The notes beneath the pieces were generated by a model. The model worked only from the letters and a program-made list of their open reading frames with translations, was not told where the DNA came from and did no database searches. 14,711 bases of DNA from Campylobacterales bacterium. Its GTDB lineage: Bacteria > Campylobacterota > Campylobacteria > Campylobacterales > Sulfurimonadaceae. Position numbers and translations under genes: made by a program. The stretch covers positions 1 to 14,711 of the forward strand of contig JAFGVR010000209.1 of NCBI GenBank assembly GCA_016937915.1, in the 5' to 3' direction. Below, piece after piece: positions 7,514 through 14,711 of this stretch. Numbering within the stretch: position 1 is the first letter of the stretch; every line of letters starts with the position of its first letter.

Positions 7514-8026
7514 ATGAATGCAAAAGTAGCAGAATTTATAAATAATCTTATTTTATACGATTATATACTTTTTGGTGCTACTTTTGTCCTTTTTTTACTG
7601 TTTCTTATTTTAGCCATAATCCTTAGACATAAAACATTTTTAGCGATTCTTTTATTTATTATCTCTTTTACTATCCTCATAGCAGCACCAACTGTTGGTT
7701 ATGTTGAGATGTATAATTATCTTTATAAAAATTCAGTCAATATAACATACAATAAAAAACTCCAATTTACTGAAGCTATAGTTTTAAAGGGTACTTTAAA
7801 AAACGAATCTAAATTTGATTTTGGAAGTTGTAAAATCTCTGCTCATGCTTTTAAAGTTAGTGGAAACGAATATAAAGATTATATACTTAAATTTAAACCT
7901 ATAGTAAAAATGAGTATAACTGAACATAATATCTCTAAAGGTGAGAGTAGGGATTTTAAGATGATACTTGAACCTTTTAGATATTCAAAAGAATACAATG
8001 TATCAGTTGAGGGGGATTGTAGATGA
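7514..8026 (+). CDS. Small membrane protein, DUF2393-like (first of pair)
   Basis: A 170-residue protein of unknown function. Two hydrophobic helices lie at about 12-37 and 41-66, joined by a short basic turn (Arg-His-Lys). They are followed by a roughly 100-residue soluble domain with alternating beta-strand pattern, including a Gly-Thr-Leu-Lys-Asn-Glu-Ser segment like those in Ig-like FxLYD-type domains. With two helices the two ends are on the same side. The basic turn between them would favour an inner-side loop and an outer-side C-terminal domain with two cysteines. The family name DUF2393 is from memory of Campylobacterota annotations and is not certain. It starts 8 bp after hisIE with only a weak ribosome site, and its stop overlaps the next gene as ATGA. 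The following gene has the same layout, so the two are probably an ancient duplication acting as a pair. Confidence 0.75.
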   Translation: MNAKVAEFINNLILYDYILFGATFVLFLLFLILAIILRHKTFLAILLFIISFTILIAAPTVGYVEMYNYLYKNSVNITYNKKLQFTEAIVLKGTLKNESKFDFGSCKISAHAFKVSGNEYKDYILKFKPIVKMSITEHNISKGESRDFKMILEPFRYSKEYNVSVEGDCR

Positions 8027-8571
8027 TAACTTTATTTAATATATGGCACTATGTTGCTTTTTCTATCGGTTTTATTATTTTTGTGGCTGGTGTAGTGGCT
8101 TCTTTAAAACAGAAAAATAAAAAACTTATAGCTCCTATGATATTTTCTGTAACTTTGGTCACTGTTGTAATGGGTATTTTTTCCATTTTTGTAGTTGATA
8201 AATATACAAAATCGGTTGAACTTTATAAGCTTAAAAATAAAAGAATATTGAGTATTGAGAAGATTGTTTATTCTGGTGTTGTGAAAAATACTGGAGATTA
8301 TCCAATAGGTGAGGTTACTTTTAAGATTAAACTTGTAAGTAGAGGAGATGCAGGTAAAAATTTAGAGGGGGGGAATTTTTATAGTCCTAGTGGTTTTCTT
8401 GATTTTTTCACATTTAGTAAAAAAGAGAATAAAAAAGTTGGAGCTATCGAAAAAGAGTTTGTAGTTGCAAAAAATTTAAAACCAGGTCAGGCAAAAGCTT
8501 TTAGAGTTTATTTTGATTATCCCCCTTATTTTAGAAATGTATCTGAGTATGCTGATGTGTATGGCAGATAA
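8023..8571 (+). CDS. Small membrane protein, DUF2393-like (second of pair)
   Basis: A 182-residue protein of unknown function with the same plan as its upstream neighbour: hydrophobic helices at about 7-28 and 36-59 with a Lys-rich turn between them, then a beta-rich domain. The motif Ser-Gly-Val-Val-Lys-Asn-Thr-Gly-Asp-Tyr-Pro near residue 85 resembles the strand-turn of FxLYD/DUF2393-type domains and matches the Lys-Gly-Thr-Leu-Lys-Asn-Glu segment of the first protein. No catalytic motif and no cysteine are apparent, so a structural or binding role is more likely than an enzyme; this is inference. It is coupled to the previous gene by a four-base overlap. A run of seven G (8367-8373) inside the coding region would shift the frame if it slipped. 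Confidence 0.75.
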   Translation: MITLFNIWHYVAFSIGFIIFVAGVVASLKQKNKKLIAPMIFSVTLVTVVMGIFSIFVVDKYTKSVELYKLKNKRILSIEKIVYSGVVKNTGDYPIGEVTFKIKLVSRGDAGKNLEGGNFYSPSGFLDFFTFSKKENKKVGAIEKEFVVAKNLKPGQAKAFRVYFDYPPYFRNVSEYADVYGR

Positions 8572-8583
8572 AAGAGCTCTGAG

Positions 8584-9003
8584 ATGTTATTTACTCCGAA
8601 AACACCATATTTAACTACAGATGGTATAGTTGAGATCTATGATAGTGATGAAAACTTTTTAGGTGTTGTATTGATTGAGCGGAAATATCCCCCTATAGGG
8701 TTGGCTTTGCCTGGTGGGTTTGTGGATGTGGGAGAGATGGTTGAAGAAGCAGTTGTTCGTGAGATGAGAGAAGAGATATCACTTGATGTAGAGATAATAA
8801 AACTACTTGGAGTTTACTCAAATCCTAAACGCGATAATCGTTTTCATACAGCATCTGTTGTATATGTTTGTAAAGCTTATGGCGAAGCTGTTGGAGCAGA
8901 TGACGCAAAGAGGGCTATAGTTATAAAACCAGAAGATATAAAATTAGATAAACTTGTTTTTGATCATGGAGAGATTTTAAAAGATTATCTAAATCAGTTA
9001 TAG
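8584..9003 (+). CDS. Nudix hydrolase, ADP-ribose pyrophosphatase-like
   Basis: A 139-residue single-domain Nudix enzyme, which would hydrolyse a nucleoside diphosphate linked to another moiety. The Nudix box runs from Gly45 to Leu67: Gly45, five residues, Glu51, seven residues, Arg59-Glu60, then Glu63-Glu64. The metal-binding Arg-Glu-x-x-Glu-Glu core is complete. The usual Gly near the end of the box is Ser66. A Leu-Pro-Gly-Gly strand precedes the box, and a late Val-Phe-Asp-His motif recalls the ADP-ribose/NADH-type branch. The substrate cannot be fixed from sequence. It lies 12 bp after the DUF2393-like pair, with AAGAG about seven bases before the ATG, and is probably the last gene of that operon, since tex has its own -10 box. 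Confidence 0.88.
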   Translation: MLFTPKTPYLTTDGIVEIYDSDENFLGVVLIERKYPPIGLALPGGFVDVGEMVEEAVVREMREEISLDVEIIKLLGVYSNPKRDNRFHTASVVYVCKAYGEAVGADDAKRAIVIKPEDIKLDKLVFDHGEILKDYLNQL

Positions 9004-9011
9004 GTATGTAG

Positions 9012-9017
9012 TATAAT
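9012..9017 (+). promoter_or_regulatory. Likely -10 box of tex
   Basis: A perfect TATAAT lies in the 31-bp gap between the Nudix gene and tex, in the context GTAGTATAATTTCG. It predicts a start near 9024 and a leader of about 11 nt that still contains AAGAG (9026-9030) as ribosome site. This suggests tex can be transcribed apart from the upstream operon. Confidence 0.55.
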
Positions 9018-9034
9018 TTCGTAAAAAGAGAATT

Positions 9035-11143
9035 ATGCAAGACCTTATCACACTTCTATCACAAAAAACAAATCTTAAAAAAAATTATATTTCAAATATT
9101 TTAAAACTTTTAGATGATGGTTGTACCATCCCATTTATAGCTCGTTATCGTAAAGAGATGAGTGGTGGAGCAGATGATGAAACATTAAGAGAGTTTGAGA
9201 GTATCTATATAAGTGCTAAAAAACTAATAGAGCGAAAAGGGGAGATAATACGCTTGATTAGTGAGCGTGCCACTTTGACAAAAGAGATTGAAGCTTCTAT
9301 AGAAGCTGCATCTACTATGGTTGCTCTTGAAGATATATACCAGCCTTACAAAGATAAGAAAAATTCTCGCGCTAGTGTTGCTATATCGTATGGATTAGAG
9401 GGACTTGCAGATATTTTGCAAAGTGCTAAATTAACTATCAATGAGTTTAAAAGTGAATCTAAAAAGTTTTTAAATGATAATGTAAAAAGTGTTGATGAAG
9501 CTATAAAAGGTGCTCAAGATATTTTAGCTCAGAGATATGCAGATGATGCAAAAGAGCGTCAAGTTATAAGAGATGTGATGATGCGTTATGGCATTTTGGA
9601 GATAAAAAGAACTAAGATGTTTGATGAGGGTGGTGTATTTAAAAATTTTGGCGATAAAGATTCTAAAAGTGAAAAAATTAGTTATATACCATCTCATCGT
9701 TACTTAGCCATAATGAGGGGAGTAAAAGAGAAACAGTTAAGTGTCAAGATAAAAACTGATATAGATAGAATAGAAGAGAATATAAAACGGTATAAAATTC
9801 CAAAAAATGGTTCTAGCTCAAAAGAGTTTTTATTTGAAGCGTATCTTGATGGATTAAAAAGACTTCTTATCCCATCTATTGAACGAGATATCCATAATGA
9901 ACTAAAAGAGAGAGCAGATATAGCTGCTATAAATACATTTGGTAAAAATTTAAATCAGCTATTAATCACACCTCCACTTAGTTCTATGGTTATTTTAGGT
10001 GTAGATCCTGGATTTGTGAGTGGATGCAAGCTAGCTGTTATAGATGAAAATGGTAAATATTTAGATAGTGGTGTTATCTATCCCACAAAACCTAAAGAGG
10101 ATTATGAAAATTCAAAAAAATTAGTTCTAAGTTTTGCTAAAAAATATGGAGTTAATGCAGTAGCTATAGGTAATGGTACTGCTTCAAGAGAAACTCAAGA
10201 GTTTTTTGCAAGATTAAATACCGATATAGATAAAAAATTAAATTACACTATAGTCTCAGAAGCTGGTGCATCTGTTTATTCAGCATCAAAGATAGCTAAA
10301 GAGGAGTACCCAGATCTTGATGTGACTATTCGAGGTGCTATCTCCATAGCACAAAGACTTCGTGACCCAATGGCGGCACTAGTAAAGATTGATCCAAAAT
10401 CACTTGGGATTGGGCAGTATCAGCACGATGTAGATCAAAAACTTTTAGCAAAAAGACTTGATGATATCACTGGAGATTTGGTAAATAGAGTAGGGGTTGA
10501 TGTAAACTCTGCATCTTTTTCACTACTCTCATATGTAGCTGGTATAGGAAAGAGCATCGCTAAAAATATAATAATTTATCGTGAACAAAATGGAGTTTTT
10601 AAAACAAAAGATGAACTTTTAAAAGTAAAAGGATTAGGTAAAAAAGGGTACGAACAAGCAGTAGGATTTCTAAGAATCAAAAATGGAAAAAGTGAGTTTG
10701 ATGATACAGGGATACATCCTGAGAGTTATCATATAGCAAAAAAACTTAAAATGGTTGAACTTAAAAATATAGATGTTAGTGAAAAAGCAAAAGAGCTTCA
10801 AATAGGAAGTGAAACTTTAAAAGATATCATTGACGAGCTTTTAAAACCAGGATTTGATCCTAGAAGTGAACTTCCATCTATACCGTTTAAAGATTCTATA
10901 ACAGATGTTTCGATGTTAAAAGAGGGTAGTGTTGTAAGCGGTGTTGTTAGAAATGTAACAGATTTTGGAGCGTTTGTAGATATAGGCTTAAAAAATGATG
11001 GACTTATCCATATATCTAAGATAAGCGATAAGCGTATATCGCATCCACTTGAGATTTTATCACTTAATCAGTATCTACCTATTATTAAGGTATTAGGTAT
11101 AGATGTTAAAAATAATAAAGTCTCTTTAGGCTTGGTAGATTAG
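9035..11143 (+). CDS. tex: Tex-family RNA-binding transcription accessory protein
   Basis: A 702-residue cytoplasmic nucleic-acid-binding protein of the Tex/Spt6-like family, thought to act with RNA polymerase; in several bacteria it affects toxin or virulence gene expression. Domain order is visible: N-terminal helical Tex region opening with Cys-Thr-Ile-Pro-Phe-Ile-Ala-Arg-Tyr-Arg-Lys (about 30-40), a YqgF/RNase H-like domain starting at Val-Asp-Pro-Gly (323-326), two helix-hairpin-helix motifs at about 495-555 (Val-Ala-Gly-Ile-Gly-Lys and Val-Lys-Gly-Leu-Gly-Lys), and a C-terminal S1 RNA-binding domain from about 629 (Thr-Asp-Phe-Gly-Ala-Phe-Val-Asp-Ile-Gly). The length is slightly short of the roughly 770 of E. 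coli, because it stops right after the S1 domain. An A8 run lies at codons 15-17. It is convergent with dapB, with five bases between the stops. Confidence 0.95.
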   Translation: MQDLITLLSQKTNLKKNYISNILKLLDDGCTIPFIARYRKEMSGGADDETLREFESIYISAKKLIERKGEIIRLISERATLTKEIEASIEAASTMVALEDIYQPYKDKKNSRASVAISYGLEGLADILQSAKLTINEFKSESKKFLNDNVKSVDEAIKGAQDILAQRYADDAKERQVIRDVMMRYGILEIKRTKMFDEGGVFKNFGDKDSKSEKISYIPSHRYLAIMRGVKEKQLSVKIKTDIDRIEENIKRYKIPKNGSSSKEFLFEAYLDGLKRLLIPSIERDIHNELKERADIAAINTFGKNLNQLLITPPLSSMVILGVDPGFVSGCKLAVIDENGKYLDSGVIYPTKPKEDYENSKKLVLSFAKKYGVNAVAIGNGTASRETQEFFARLNTDIDKKLNYTIVSEAGASVYSASKIAKEEYPDLDVTIRGAISIAQRLRDPMAALVKIDPKSLGIGQYQHDVDQKLLAKRLDDITGDLVNRVGVDVNSASFSLLSYVAGIGKSIAKNIIIYREQNGVFKTKDELLKVKGLGKKGYEQAVGFLRIKNGKSEFDDTGIHPESYHIAKKLKMVELKNIDVSEKAKELQIGSETLKDIIDELLKPGFDPRSELPSIPFKDSITDVSMLKEGSVVSGVVRNVTDFGAFVDIGLKNDGLIHISKISDKRISHPLEILSLNQYLPIIKVLGIDVKNNKVSLGLVD

Positions 11144-11160
11144 AGCTTTTAAAGCTCTAA
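11140..11160. terminator. Palindrome holding the tex and dapB stop codons
   Basis: A perfect inverted repeat with 10-base arms (11140-11149 and 11151-11160) around one central base; as a hairpin the stem is TTAGAGC/GCTCTAA with a 7-nt A/T loop. The TAG of tex (11141-11143) and the TAA of dapB (11151-11149 on the minus strand) are both inside it. No T-tract follows, so it may be a weak bidirectional terminator or an mRNA end barrier. Confidence 0.5.
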
Positions 11161-11916
11161 ACAATCACTGATGCTATAAAGTCCAGCTTCTTGATTTTTT
11201 AACCATCTTCCAGCTCTTATAGCACCTTTAGAAAATGTATTTCTAGAAGTTGCAGTGTGGTTTAACTCTATAAACTCACCATCATTATAAAAACCAACTG
11301 TATGGCGACCAACGATATCACCACCACGAAGAGCCATTACAGAGATCTCATCTTTAGTTCTCTCACCTATATTTCCATCTCTTCCACTTATACGAACATT
11401 TTCTATATCTAGGTTTCTACCTTTTGCAGCTGATTCACTAAGTGTTAGAGCTGTTCCACTTGGTGCATCTTTTTTGTGTCTGTGATGCATCTCTACTATC
11501 TCTATATCAAAACCTTCAAGAACTGCTGATGCTTGATAAACAAGTTTGTTTAAAAGTGCAACACCCAACGACATATTTGTAGCATATAGTACAGGCATCA
11601 CTTGACTTGCTTGTTTTACAAGATTGAGCTGGTGTGTATTTAAGCCTGTAGTTCCTATTACAAGTGGTTTTGGAGTTTTTATAGCTTGTTCTAAAAGGAT
11701 CTCACAAGCTTCAGGAAGTGAAAAATCTATCACAATATCACACGCTTTTAAAAATGATTCCATACATGAAGTTATCAGAATAGAAGGGTCTATAGAAAAA
11801 TCCAACTCATTTCTAACAAAAACTGTACTTACACTCATCCTCTCAGTTTGTTTTAAATCATCTAAAAGTAATTTTCCAACTCTACCACTTGCACCAAATA
11901 CACCAACATTTATCAT
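11149..11916 (-). CDS. dapB: 4-hydroxy-tetrahydrodipicolinate reductase
   Basis: Cytoplasmic NAD(P)H-dependent reductase of the diaminopimelate/lysine pathway, which supplies meso-DAP for peptidoglycan. It has 255 residues, slightly below the E. coli length. The N-terminal Rossmann motif is GASGRVG (8-14), followed by Asp-Phe-Ser-Leu-Pro (64-68) and Gly-Thr-Thr-Gly-Leu (88-92). The active-site block is His144-His145 through Lys149-Asp150-Ala-Pro-Ser-Gly-Thr-Ala, and the Arg-Gly-Gly-Asp-Ile-Val-Gly-x-His signature follows. It begins 20 bp after the HD-GYP gene with AAGGGA as ribosome site, and is the last gene of the trx operon. Confidence 0.96.
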   Translation of the reverse strand: MINVGVFGASGRVGKLLLDDLKQTERMSVSTVFVRNELDFSIDPSILITSCMESFLKACDIVIDFSLPEACEILLEQAIKTPKPLVIGTTGLNTHQLNLVKQASQVMPVLYATNMSLGVALLNKLVYQASAVLEGFDIEIVEMHHRHKKDAPSGTALTLSESAAKGRNLDIENVRISGRDGNIGERTKDEISVMALRGGDIVGRHTVGFYNDGEFIELNHTATSRNTFSKGAIRAGRWLKNQEAGLYSISDCLEL

Positions 11917-11936
11917 ATTTTTCCCTTTATATAGAT

Positions 11937-12926
11937 TTATATATCTTTAAATTTTTCTCTTATCTCTAGAAATTGGTTTATATTTTCTAAAAATATATCC
12001 ACTAAGTAAGGGTCAAAATGTTTCCCTTTCTCCTCTTCTAAGAGTTTTAAAATTTTATCTAATTCCCAAGCTTTTTTATAAACCCTCTCACTACCTAATG
12101 CATCAAAAACATCAGCAACTGCTACAATTCTTCCAAATATGTGTATTTCATTGCCCCTAAGTCCTCTAGGATACCCTGTACCATCATATTTTTCATGATG
12201 CTCATGGGCTACTATAGCAGCAGTTCTTAAAATTTTACCTTTAGAGTTTGAAAAAAGTTCATACCCAACTGTAGTATGCTTTTGCATCTCAACTCTCTCT
12301 TCATCTGTTAGTCTTCCAGGTTTTTTAAGGATGTTGTCCGGTGTTGATACTTTACCTATATCATGCATAGGTGAAGCTGCAGCTAAAAGGTTGCAGTCTG
12401 CTTCGTCTAAACCATATAGATGAGCTAGAAGATAGCAATATTTAGCTACCCTTTTTACATGGTTTGCAGTCTCTTCTGAGCGAGATTCACCAATCTCACC
12501 CATCTTTATGATAACTTCGCTTTGAGTGCTTTCGATCTCTTTATTTTGATATTTTTTAAGTTCAAGTTGAGTTTTTACCCGAGCAACAAATTCAGCTTCT
12601 CTAAATGGTTTTGAGATATAGTCAACCCCACCAACCTCAAACCCTTTTATGATATCTTGCTCTTCAGATTTTGATGTTAAAAAAATTACCGTCACATCTT
12701 TTGTTAAAGGGTTTTGTTTGATTCTTCTACAGGTTTCAAATCCATCTATACCCTCCATAACCACATCAAGAAGGACAAGGTCAACATGTATATCTTCTAG
12801 TTTTCTAAGAGCAACTTCGCCGCTGTCACATTTGACTACCTCTAAATCCATATCAAATCTTTTTTCTAAAAGCATACATAAAATTTTTACTATAGTTTTA
12901 GAGTCATCAACGACCATCACCCTCAT
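11937..12926 (-). CDS. Response regulator with HD-GYP domain (probable c-di-GMP phosphodiesterase)
   Basis: A 329-residue cytoplasmic two-component output protein. The receiver domain (1 to about 120) has the acidic pair Asp7-Asp8, phosphoacceptor Asp54, switch residue Thr84 and Lys106 of the Lys-Pro-Phe motif, all intact. A helical linker (about 120-147) leads to the HD-GYP domain (about 147-325), with His156, the HDIGK motif (188-192), His217, and the defining [11 protein letters not shown] (243-253), followed by Arg-Gly-Leu-Arg-Gly. Enzymes with this full set hydrolyse cyclic di-GMP to pGpG or GMP. No histidine kinase gene is in the window, so its partner is encoded elsewhere. It sits 12 bp after trxB with AAGG as ribosome site, in the same operon as trxA and dapB. 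The target process (motility, biofilm) is not shown here. Confidence 0.92.
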   Translation of the reverse strand: MRVMVVDDSKTIVKILCMLLEKRFDMDLEVVKCDSGEVALRKLEDIHVDLVLLDVVMEGIDGFETCRRIKQNPLTKDVTVIFLTSKSEEQDIIKGFEVGGVDYISKPFREAEFVARVKTQLELKKYQNKEIESTQSEVIIKMGEIGESRSEETANHVKRVAKYCYLLAHLYGLDEADCNLLAAASPMHDIGKVSTPDNILKKPGRLTDEERVEMQKHTTVGYELFSNSKGKILRTAAIVAHEHHEKYDGTGYPRGLRGNEIHIFGRIVAVADVFDALGSERVYKKAWELDKILKLLEEEKGKHFDPYLVDIFLENINQFLEIREKFKDI

Positions 12927-12938
12927 TTAAAACCTTTT

Positions 12939-13880
12939 TTAATTTAGTTTCTCATCTACATACGATATAGCTTGAAGTGCTGCAACCGCACCATCACCAG
13001 CTGCACAAACAACCTGTTTGGGAGCATTTATACGCATATCACCAGCTGCAAATAAACCATCAGTAGAAGTTTTCATATTAAGATCCACTATAACTTCACC
13101 AGCTTCGTTTAGATCACAAAGATAACTTCCATCAGGCTGTTTTAGTGTATTATTGTTAACATTGTATCCAACAAAGATAAATACACCTGGAACTTGTATA
13201 TCTCTAGTGTTGTTATTGTTATCTTTGATAATTATACCATTTACACCCATAGCATCTCCGTAAACTTCCTCTGGAGCAGAATTAAGGATAATCTCAATAT
13301 TTTGAGCATCTTCAACCCTTTTTATAGTATTTGGAGCTGAACGAAATTTATCTCTTCTATGAACTAGGTAAACTTTTGTACAAAGTTTTGCAAGATATAA
13401 AGCTTCCTCTAGGGCTGTATCACCACCACCTATAACTACAACCTCTTTACCTTTGTAAAAAAATCCATCACAAGTAGCACATGTACTAACACCACGCCCA
13501 AAAAACTCCTCTTCACCTTTAAAACCAGCTCTTTTTGGTGATGAACCTGTAGCTATGATAACGCTATGAGCATTTACAGTGTCACCATTTTCTTTGTGTA
13601 TAGTGAAAAGTTCACCATCTTTACTTACTCTCTCAACTGCAACCATCTCATGAACTAGTCCAAATTTTTTACATTGATCAGGCCATGGCATCATCAGATC
13701 CATCCCAGTTATCTCACCAGTTACACCTGGGTAGTTCTCTATCTCAGATGAGTTTGTTATCTGCCCACCAGGCATACCTTTTTCAAACATAACCACATTT
13801 TCTAAACCACCACGAGTAGTATATAGCCCAGCAGTTAGTCCAGCAGGTCCTCCACCTATAATTGCACAATCAAGTATCAT
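12939..13880 (-). CDS. trxB: Thioredoxin reductase
   Basis: NADPH-dependent flavoprotein that reduces thioredoxin, 313 residues, normal for the low-molecular-weight bacterial type. The FAD motif is GGGPAG (9-14), the redox pair is Cys134 and Cys137 in CATC, the NADPH-binding site is GGGDTA (151-156) with HRRDKFR (174-180) for the 2'-phosphate, and the C-terminal FAD motif is Gly-Leu-Phe-Ala-Ala-Gly-Asp. The HRRDxFR residues favour NADPH over ferredoxin-dependent relatives. It has a strong AGGAG ribosome site and starts 11 bp after the small membrane protein gene. Together with trxA it makes a full thioredoxin couple. Confidence 0.96.
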   Translation of the reverse strand: MILDCAIIGGGPAGLTAGLYTTRGGLENVVMFEKGMPGGQITNSSEIENYPGVTGEITGMDLMMPWPDQCKKFGLVHEMVAVERVSKDGELFTIHKENGDTVNAHSVIIATGSSPKRAGFKGEEEFFGRGVSTCATCDGFFYKGKEVVVIGGGDTALEEALYLAKLCTKVYLVHRRDKFRSAPNTIKRVEDAQNIEIILNSAPEEVYGDAMGVNGIIIKDNNNNTRDIQVPGVFIFVGYNVNNNTLKQPDGSYLCDLNEAGEVIVDLNMKTSTDGLFAAGDMRINAPKQVVCAAGDGAVAALQAISYVDEKLN

Positions 13881-13891
13881 AAAATCTCCTC

Positions 13892-14383
13892 TTATAAATG
13901 TTGTATCTCTTTTGATAAAGTCTCTAAATTATCGAGTTTGCGTATCATACTATCTTGTTTATAAAGGGAATCTTTTGTTTTTTTTATAAGAAAAATAGAT
14001 GGAATTTCATAAATGTTAAACCGCTGGATGAAGTTTAAAGAGTTTTTTGTACCACTTCGTAAAAATGTTGTGTTTTTAGAGTTTTCTCTCACTTCATTGT
14101 AATAATCAATCGCTATTATGTGGGTATTAAACTCTATAGATGCTAACTGCTCCATAGATTCTTTTTGTTTTGATGAGTAAAACACAACTACATAATTATC
14201 CTCTTTAGGGATGAAAATATCGTTTTTTTCGTAAAACACCCATTGTTTAAAGTCTATAAATTTATATTCGGAGAATTTGTAGTTAAAATATGCAAAAGCA
14301 CCAGCTATCAAAGCGGCACCAAAAAAAGAGGAAAGAAGTGTGGCAAGGGAAAAAAGTGATTTTCCACCCTCCCTTTTAGCCAC
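13892..14383 (-). CDS. Cysteine-free membrane-anchored thioredoxin-like protein
   Basis: A 163-residue protein of no recognised family, between trxA and trxB. It opens with GTG at 14383, nine bases after the trxA stop, with AGAGG five bases upstream, so this start is well supported. A basic N-terminus (Lys3, Arg4, Lys8) and one hydrophobic helix (about 10-32) predict that residues 33-163 lie outside the cytoplasm. That part matches the thioredoxin fold by eye: strand Val-Val-Val-Phe-Tyr-Ser-Ser (65-71), a helix, strand His-Ile-Ile-Ala-Ile-Asp (88-93), and Tyr-Glu-Ile-Pro-Ser (125-129), where Pro128 sits at the cis-proline position. At the CGPC site of the neighbouring TrxA it has QKES (73-76), and the whole protein lacks cysteine. 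It cannot be a dithiol oxidoreductase; a binding or scaffold role is inference. The fold call needs a structure prediction. Confidence 0.8.
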   Translation of the reverse strand: MAKREGGKSLFSLATLLSSFFGAALIAGAFAYFNYKFSEYKFIDFKQWVFYEKNDIFIPKEDNYVVVFYSSKQKESMEQLASIEFNTHIIAIDYYNEVRENSKNTTFLRSGTKNSLNFIQRFNIYEIPSIFLIKKTKDSLYKQDSMIRKLDNLETLSKEIQHL

Positions 14384-14392
14384 TAAAGCCTC

Positions 14393-14710
14393 TTATAAAA
14401 GAGAATTGATTTTTGCTGCTAGAGCATCTTTTGATTGAGCACCAACAACTTGGTCAACAATCTCACCATCTTTGAAGAAGATGATAGTTGGGATTGAACG
14501 GATACCATATTTTACAGCGATATCTTGCTCTTCGTCTGTATTTACTTTACAAACTTTAGCTTTACCATCAAAGTCAGCAGCTAGCTCTTCGATAACTGGA
14601 GCTATCATACGACAAGGCCCACACCATGGAGCCCAAAAATCTACTAAAGACACACCCTCAGCTATAGTAGCTTCATAATTTGCAGCATTTAAATCTATAT
14701 ATTTACCCAT
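14393..14710 (-). CDS. trxA: Thioredoxin
   Basis: Small cytoplasmic dithiol oxidoreductase, 105 residues, complete within the window (the ATG is at 14710, one base from the edge; its ribosome site and promoter lie outside). The active site is WCGPC (29-33) with redox Cys30 and Cys33, Asp24 of the buried acidic position, and the cis-proline loop Ser-Ile-Pro-Thr. It is reduced by TrxB, encoded two genes downstream, and supplies electrons to ribonucleotide reductase, peroxiredoxins and methionine sulfoxide reductase. It is the first gene visible in the minus-strand operon that runs to dapB. Confidence 0.97.
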   Translation of the reverse strand: MGKYIDLNAANYEATIAEGVSLVDFWAPWCGPCRMIAPVIEELAADFDGKAKVCKVNTDEEQDIAVKYGIRSIPTIIFFKDGEIVDQVVGAQSKDALAAKINSLL

Positions 14711-14711
14711 C

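Noticed and set aside
8573..8580. AGAGCTCT palindrome before the Nudix start
   Set aside because: Eight bases is too short to be meaningful; the AAGAG in it is better read as the ribosome site.
8691..8700. Perfect 10-base palindrome CCCTATAGGG in the Nudix gene
   Set aside because: It is within the coding sequence, has no loop room for a hairpin and no second copy that I noticed, so it is most likely chance.
11624..12930. Plus-strand open frames opposite dapB and the HD-GYP gene
   Set aside because: The minus-strand genes carry full catalytic motifs; the plus frames have none and no ribosome sites.
14472..14678. Plus-strand open frame opposite trxA
   Set aside because: It is antisense to an unmistakable thioredoxin gene.
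1..14711. Mobile elements, CRISPR, tRNA/rRNA, toxin-antitoxin or defence genes
   Set aside because: No direct repeats with spacers, transposase or integrase motifs, or cloverleaf sequences were seen; almost every base is in ordinary chromosomal genes of uniform style.

Overview
The window is AT-rich, densely packed chromosomal DNA from a bacterium of the phylum Campylobacterota (formerly Epsilonproteobacteria), most likely a Sulfurimonas-like or related free-living member. This rests on the low GC content, the compact operons with ATGA and TAATG junctions, the Phe-terminated porin, and the ilvE-SPFH gene pair, which I recall from Campylobacter. The assignment is inference from gene style and was not tested by a search. 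I see no tRNA, rRNA, CRISPR array, transposase or integrase. All sixteen genes look intact except the first, which is cut by the window edge.

Layout. (1) 1-3169, plus strand: the 3' part of an outer-membrane porin gene, then feoA and feoB for ferrous iron uptake; the porin stop and feoA are 15 bp apart. (2) 3198-4568, minus strand: a membrane fatty-acid desaturase with an unusual long charged N-terminus. It converges on feoB over a shared hairpin terminator. (3) 4575-4716: a 142-bp AT-rich divergent promoter region. (4) 4717-5637: ilvE, followed by a stem-loop. (5) 5731-9003, plus strand: a tight cluster of an SPFH/prohibitin-like membrane protein, hisIE (histidine synthesis), two related small membrane proteins (DUF2393-like) and a Nudix hydrolase. 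(6) 9035-11143: tex, with its own likely promoter. (7) 11149-14710, minus strand: trxA, a cysteine-free membrane-anchored thioredoxin-like protein, trxB, a response regulator with an HD-GYP domain, and dapB. These are spaced 9-20 bp apart and probably form one operon. It converges on tex at a perfect palindrome that holds both stop codons.

How the genes work together. The first block suggests iron entry: Fe2+ would cross the outer membrane through a porin and the inner membrane through FeoB. The trx block provides the thioredoxin/thioredoxin reductase couple. It is joined to a predicted c-di-GMP phosphodiesterase and a lysine/diaminopimelate enzyme, a mixture typical of the scrambled operons of this phylum. 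ilvE and hisIE serve amino-acid synthesis. The SPFH protein and the DUF2393-like pair are membrane proteins of unknown role.

Most of the window is ordinary housekeeping DNA and I found no clear new defence or mobile system. The points most worth a second look are the redox-dead thioredoxin-fold protein between trxA and trxB, the porin-feoAB arrangement, the paired DUF2393-like proteins with a G7 tract in the second, and the charged N-terminal extension of the desaturase.
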